Source: a virus
IMG/VR virus record: IMGVR_UViG_3300028559_000091
Location: 1 to 38,306 of that record
Reading direction: 5' to 3' (one strand)
Length of the DNA: 38,306 nucleotides
A program made the translations under genes and the position numbers. This document shows, piece by piece, positions 35,371-38,306 of this stretch (within the stretch, counting starts at the first letter, position 1; each line of letters begins with the position of its first letter). The notes under the pieces are model-generated. The model had not been told where the DNA came from. It did not search any database and saw only the letters and a list, made by a program, of their open reading frames with translations.

Positions 35371-35706
35371 TCAAAGGCGTAGGATGGTCCGCTTGTGTTC
35401 GTAGGCGGCCAGGAACTCTGCGCGGTAGCGCTCCGCATGCGCCTGGACCTCGTTGGCCTCCCGCTCCATCGGCATCTCGCGATAGCCGTAGCGGATGAGT
35501 TCGTAGAGGTATCGGAGCGAGAACCAGACCGGGCCCATCCGATCAATCTGCTGGATGTGGACCCACTCGTGGGCGCGCAACCCGTCGTTGTGCAGGCAGG
35601 ACGGCCGCATGTAGACCCGACGCCACGGCATCGCCAACCCGTCGCACCCGAAGAGGTCAAGGACGCGCAGCCAGAAGCCACGCGCTGGGACGAAGACATG
35701 AGCCAT
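35371..35706 (-). CDS. Small zinc metallopeptidase-like protein, gluzincin type (111 aa)
   Basis: It contains HEWVHIQQIDRMGP (HExxH at about residues 46-50) and, about 32 residues later, EREANEVQA, whose Glu can be the third zinc ligand. Both are hallmarks of minimal gluzincin-type metallopeptidases. The intervening segment (WFSLRYLYELIRYGY) matches bacterial and phage small proteins with the pattern HExxHxxQ ... rY ... P.EREA. It begins at ATG 35706, abutting the previous stop, in a run of small genes between scaffold and capsid where many phages carry a prohead protease. A head-maturation role is possible but T7-type heads need none. The last 21 residues (91-111) resemble the capsid N-terminus. 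Alternatives: host-directed peptidase or lysis accessory. Confidence 0.65.
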   Translation of the reverse strand: MAHVFVPARGFWLRVLDLFGCDGLAMPWRRVYMRPSCLHNDGLRAHEWVHIQQIDRMGPVWFSLRYLYELIRYGYREMPMEREANEVQAHAERYRAEFLAAYEHKRTILRL

Positions 35707-35903
35707 CAGTCGATCACCCGTATCCAGCGCCCCCGGTGCAGGACCGGGCGGCGACGCGCCTCGAGAATAAGCGCCCCCCGCATGAAGAACAGCGTGCGGG
35801 CCTGCCGTGTGGTGAGCAGCAGGACCGTGATCTGCGGGTCGTCCTGATGATTGCCCTCGAGCCAGTCCAGAGCCCGGGCGATGTCATCAGGGCGGGGCAA
35901 CAT
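35706..35903 (-). CDS. Small basic protein of unknown function (65 aa)
   Basis: Its ATG at 35903 overlaps the upstream stop by one base (TGATG) and its own stop does the same with the next ATG, so it is in a coupled run. The sequence has an acidic helix (DDIARALDWLEGNHQDD), a strand/helix (ITVLLLTTRQARTLFFMRG) and a basic end (EARRRPVLHRGRWIRVID). No motif was recognised. Regular coupling and coding-like composition support it as real. Confidence 0.6.
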   Translation of the reverse strand: MLPRPDDIARALDWLEGNHQDDPQITVLLLTTRQARTLFFMRGALILEARRRPVLHRGRWIRVID

Positions 35904-36244
35904 CAGTGCGTCGACATCATCGGGCCCGCGTCAGCCTTGGCGGCCTCGGCGGGGTCGCGGGTCAGATCGACGTTGACGCTTGCCAGAAACTCCTTCGCCG
36001 ACTCCTCATCGAACCCCATGGCGACCAGTGCGGCCTCATACTGGGCCTTCCATCCGGATGCCGTGGTCGGCTTGGTCTTGCGCGGCGCGACCGGGACGCT
36101 GGTCGAGACCGGAGTCGGAGACGCGGGCGCCGTCTTCAGTTCGTTGACCTTGTGCAGGATGCGCGCCCACTGGGCGGGGGTCGGCTGTTTCTTGATGTTC
36201 TCCTCCATCCCGGAGAACCACGCGAGGAAGGTCTGGAGGTCCAT
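35903..36244 (-). CDS. Small unknown protein after the scaffold (113 aa)
   Basis: It starts 3 bases after the scaffold stop. The N-terminus (MDLQTFLAWFSGMEENIK, PTPAQWARILHKVNEL) matches a conserved small phage protein type with the pattern 'fxxWfxGfxExixxxPTxxQWxkI'. A Pro/Thr-rich linker joins it to a second helix pair (GWKAQYEAALVAMGFDE, AKEFLASVNVDL). The function of this type is not known to me. Its constant neighbourhood with capsid genes suggests an assembly accessory. Confidence 0.65.
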   Translation of the reverse strand: MDLQTFLAWFSGMEENIKKQPTPAQWARILHKVNELKTAPASPTPVSTSVPVAPRKTKPTTASGWKAQYEAALVAMGFDEESAKEFLASVNVDLTRDPAEAAKADAGPMMSTH

Positions 36245-36247
36245 GGA

Positions 36248-37213
36248 TCACCGCCCCCGGGCTTTGCGGCGGTTCTGGACCGCGATCAGGCGGTCGAGCT
36301 GCGGCTGCAGGGCCTCGTATTCCTTCGGGTCCTTGTCGCGCACAGCCACGATACGGCGGATCTCGCTGTCGACATCGACGCCGTCAGCCGGTTCCGACCC
36401 GACGAAGGCCCCGTCGTCGGCGCGTTCCTTGGCGACCATGAACGCCCACTTGACGAACGTCGGGTGGTCACCGAGCAGCGAGCCGTCGGCCAACTGCGTG
36501 TTCATCAGGGACTGCGAGTCGTTGTCGGTGTAGCCGAGCTGCTTGAGGTCGTTCTGGAACATCCGGTTCGCGAGTTCCACGTTGTTACGGTATTCCGCAC
36601 CTGCGAAGCTGCGGATCTCATCCATGTTCGCCTGCTGGCGCTGGATGCGCTGCGCTTCCTGCGCGGCCTTCACCCGCTGGTCGACGGCCCAGTACATCTT
36701 GACGGCGTCGTCGAACTGGCCCTGCGAGTAGTTCTTCTCGAAAGCGTTCTGCTTGAACTCGGACAATAGTTCCTGATCAAGGTCGGAGAGCGTGCCGACT
36801 TCCTTCGGGATCTCGGCCTTGTAGTCGTCCGCCTTCTCCGGAACGCCCCAGGTCTTGCGGAACGCCGCGATGTCCTTCGGGTCGTCGTTCTTGCCGGTCG
36901 GGATCTTGACCCGCTCCCGCGTCAGCTCGCTGATCTTCTGGTCCGCGTGCAGTCCGGCCCGGATGATCTCGGCGGGGTTGTTCTTCTTCGCCATCCAGTC
37001 GAGAGTGCGCTTGCGCTCCTTCTCATCCTTGATGTCGAGGGACACGATCGCGCGGTCGCGCCAGTCGTCGCCCCACTCCAGCGGCGCGATCTTCGGCGCG
37101 GTGTCAGCCTTCGCATCCGGAGTTGCGACGGGCTTGTCCGCATCTGGGGTCTCGGTCGGCCGCTCCAGAACATCGGCCTCGCCGTCGTCATTGGTCTCGT
37201 CGATCATCGTCAA
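36248..37213 (-). CDS. Capsid scaffold / assembly protein (321 aa)
   Basis: ATG 37213 overlaps the upstream stop as ATGA. The protein is highly charged and helical, with no hydrophobic core: acidic disordered N-terminus (1-45), then LEWGDDWRDRAI, a middle with IRAGLHADQKISELTRE and WGVPEKADDYKAEIPKE, a long helical stretch (about 140-200), and a basic end (LIAVQNRRKARGR). This is the pattern of podovirus scaffolds located just before the capsid gene. The basic C-terminal helix probably binds the inner surface of the capsid protein, as in P22 and phi29-type scaffolds. It is expected to leave the head on maturation. Confidence 0.8.
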   Translation of the reverse strand: MTMIDETNDDGEADVLERPTETPDADKPVATPDAKADTAPKIAPLEWGDDWRDRAIVSLDIKDEKERKRTLDWMAKKNNPAEIIRAGLHADQKISELTRERVKIPTGKNDDPKDIAAFRKTWGVPEKADDYKAEIPKEVGTLSDLDQELLSEFKQNAFEKNYSQGQFDDAVKMYWAVDQRVKAAQEAQRIQRQQANMDEIRSFAGAEYRNNVELANRMFQNDLKQLGYTDNDSQSLMNTQLADGSLLGDHPTFVKWAFMVAKERADDGAFVGSEPADGVDVDSEIRRIVAVRDKDPKEYEALQPQLDRLIAVQNRRKARGR

Positions 37214-37572
37214 AATTCTCCTTGCTCGTCATTCTTGACGGGCATGTTGAGTAGCTTCACGACCTGCTGCCCGATGAACTGCTTCCCGGCGGCGAAGTCG
37301 GAGTTACGCGCACCATCCGTGCCGGGCCTGAACGGCGACTCGTAGGTGCCGCAGGCCTGCAGGATCCACTCCAGTACAATCTGCTGTTGGTACGCCTCGG
37401 CCCGCCCATCGCGGAGGGCGCGGAACGCGGCGATGTCTTGGACGTCATAGGGCGGCGGCATCCACGGCTCGCGCTCGAGCGGGACGTTGAGCGAGCGCTG
37501 CTCGACGAACCCGCTGGCTTTGCGGGCTCTATTGCGATGCTTCGAGGTCGGCGGGGTCGATGTCGAGTCCAT
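37210..37572 (-). CDS. Bbp19-like phage protein (120 aa)
   Basis: It overlaps the end of the portal gene by 44 bases and its stop overlaps the scaffold start as ATGA. The C-terminal half carries the Bbp19-like signature: QIVLEWILQACGTYESPFRP, then GARNSDFAAGKQFIGQQVV. The family is named after a Bordetella phage BPP-1 protein in the same portal-to-scaffold position. The N-terminal 35 residues are basic and variable; the ATG could be replaced by a later start without loss of the domain. Role unknown, linked by synteny to head assembly. Confidence 0.75.
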   Translation of the reverse strand: MDSTSTPPTSKHRNRARKASGFVEQRSLNVPLEREPWMPPPYDVQDIAAFRALRDGRAEAYQQQIVLEWILQACGTYESPFRPGTDGARNSDFAAGKQFIGQQVVKLLNMPVKNDEQGEF

Positions 37573-38305
37573 CCGTCAGGGCTCCGATGTCGATGCCGAG
37601 ATCGCCAAACGGATCTTCCGGCAACGGGAACCCTTCGGCCTGATCTTGCGGCGGTTGCGGTTGCTGCTGGCCCTGGAGGAGCTGCTGTGCTTGGGCAGCA
37701 AACCCGGGCAACTGACTCAACGCACCCATACCCTTCTGTCCGGCGCCGGCGGCCTTGTCGGCGATCTCCATCATCTTCTGCTGCTTTTCGGCTTCCATCG
37801 CCTGGGCGGCCTGCTCCTGATCCTGTGCGATCAGTTCGGCGACCTCTTCCTCTGTGTTCATCCACTCGGTATCGGCGCCGAGGTTCTGGATCGTGGCCCG
37901 GAACATCTTCGGCACGTTGACGATGTGCCGGACGGACGGGTCGACCTCGGCTGACATCTTGAGGGTCTGCAAGACTTCCTGAGCGCGGACGACCTTGACC
38001 CGGCGGTACGCCTGGGAGACCGGCGTGTCGAACTCGAACTGAATTTCTCCGCCACGGATCTCCGGCGGGATGGTCTCGAGCGGTCCGAAGTAACCGATCC
38101 GCAGCGACATCGCGAACATCGCCTCGAGGGTGCGCGCGTTGTCCGCTTCAAACGGTTCGAAGATCGGGCCCGCAGACCGGATGTATTCGGCGATCCGCTC
38201 GGAGGTCTCGTAAGCCGTCATCTCCTTATCGGACGGCAGAGACAGCTTGTTCAGGTACCACGCCGCCATCAGAATGTTGCGGGTGTCGACCTTCATTTCG
38301 AGTCC
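37529..38305 (-). CDS. Portal (head-to-tail connecting) protein, C-terminal part (runs off right edge)
   Basis: The frame is open to the right edge; the first Met in view (38296) is internal, preceded by in-frame GLE. The visible 259 residues have the family pattern (NILMAAWYLNKL, IFEPFEADNARTLEAMFAM, GYFGPLETIPPEI, IQFEFDTPVSQAYRRVKV). A helical and then Gln/Pro-rich C-terminus follows (LLQGQQQPQPPQDQAEG), rich in Asp/Leu at the end. Portals of this class are about 600-750 residues, so more than half lies outside. The dodecameric portal is the DNA channel and nucleates head assembly with the scaffold. It ends in TAG (DLEASQ). Confidence 0.85.
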   Translation of the reverse strand, partial: GLEMKVDTRNILMAAWYLNKLSLPSDKEMTAYETSERIAEYIRSAGPIFEPFEADNARTLEAMFAMSLRIGYFGPLETIPPEIRGGEIQFEFDTPVSQAYRRVKVVRAQEVLQTLKMSAEVDPSVRHIVNVPKMFRATIQNLGADTEWMNTEEEVAELIAQDQEQAAQAMEAEKQQKMMEIADKAAGAGQKGMGALSQLPGFAAQAQQLLQGQQQPQPPQDQAEGFPLPEDPFGDLGIDIGALTDGLDIDPADLEASQ

Positions 38306-38306
38306 T

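Overview
The window is the structural (virion) region of a tailed phage, or of a prophage of that kind, with a short podovirus-type tail. The gene order is that of T7-like and Bcep22-like podoviruses, almost all read on the minus strand: portal, scaffold, capsid, tail tube A, tail nozzle B, a gp13-like acyltransferase-fold protein, gp14-like internal protein, two large internal virion proteins, a giant polyvalent protein, and a tail fibre. The DNA is GC-rich and genuine genes end most codons in G or C, which suggests a high-GC proteobacterial host, perhaps alphaproteobacterial. No host gene, integrase, terminase, polymerase or tRNA was seen.

Reading from the right end along the minus strand: the C-terminal part of the portal (running off the right edge), a Bbp19-like small protein, the scaffold, two small unknown proteins, and a small zinc metallopeptidase. 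Then comes a 285-base leader holding a perfect 12-bp inverted repeat, the major capsid protein, a probable head decoration protein and a strong intrinsic terminator. Beyond it are an unknown protein, tail tubular protein A, a plus-strand HNH endonuclease wedged between the tail genes, tail tubular protein B, the gp13-like and gp14-like proteins, and a 1427-residue virion protein with three hydrolase-type domains (amidase, L,D-transpeptidase-like, alpha/beta-hydrolase-like). Next are a small plus-strand two-helix membrane protein with its own promoter-like sequence, a 1310-residue internal virion protein and a cluster of small, partly broken tail-type genes. The last two are a 5761-residue polyvalent protein (17.3 kb, about 45% of the window) and the start of the tail fibre, which runs off the left edge.

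The genes fit one programme. Portal, scaffold, capsid and decoration protein build the head. The tubular proteins and fibre build the tail. The gp14-like protein, the two large internal proteins and probably the giant protein are packaged and ejected with the DNA. The giant protein resembles P1 DarB and the Aravind-group 'polyvalent proteins': an N6-adenine methyltransferase, an SNF2-type helicase, three ADP-ribosyltransferase-like modules, two HExxH metallopeptidase-like modules, a GNAT domain, a possible BECR-type RNase domain and an LPD38-like C-terminus. It is best read as an injected anti-defence and host-takeover protein.

The most unusual observations are these: (i) two small reading frames nested out of frame inside linkers of the giant gene, where the codon bias moves from the giant frame to the nested frame; (ii) the C-terminal 21 residues of the small metallopeptidase copy the N-terminus of the adjacent major capsid protein; (iii) an in-frame amber codon and an adjacent apparent frameshift in the small tail genes; (iv) three cell-envelope hydrolase-type domains in one ejected protein; (v) a shared 11-base element upstream of the tail fibre and the tail nozzle genes.
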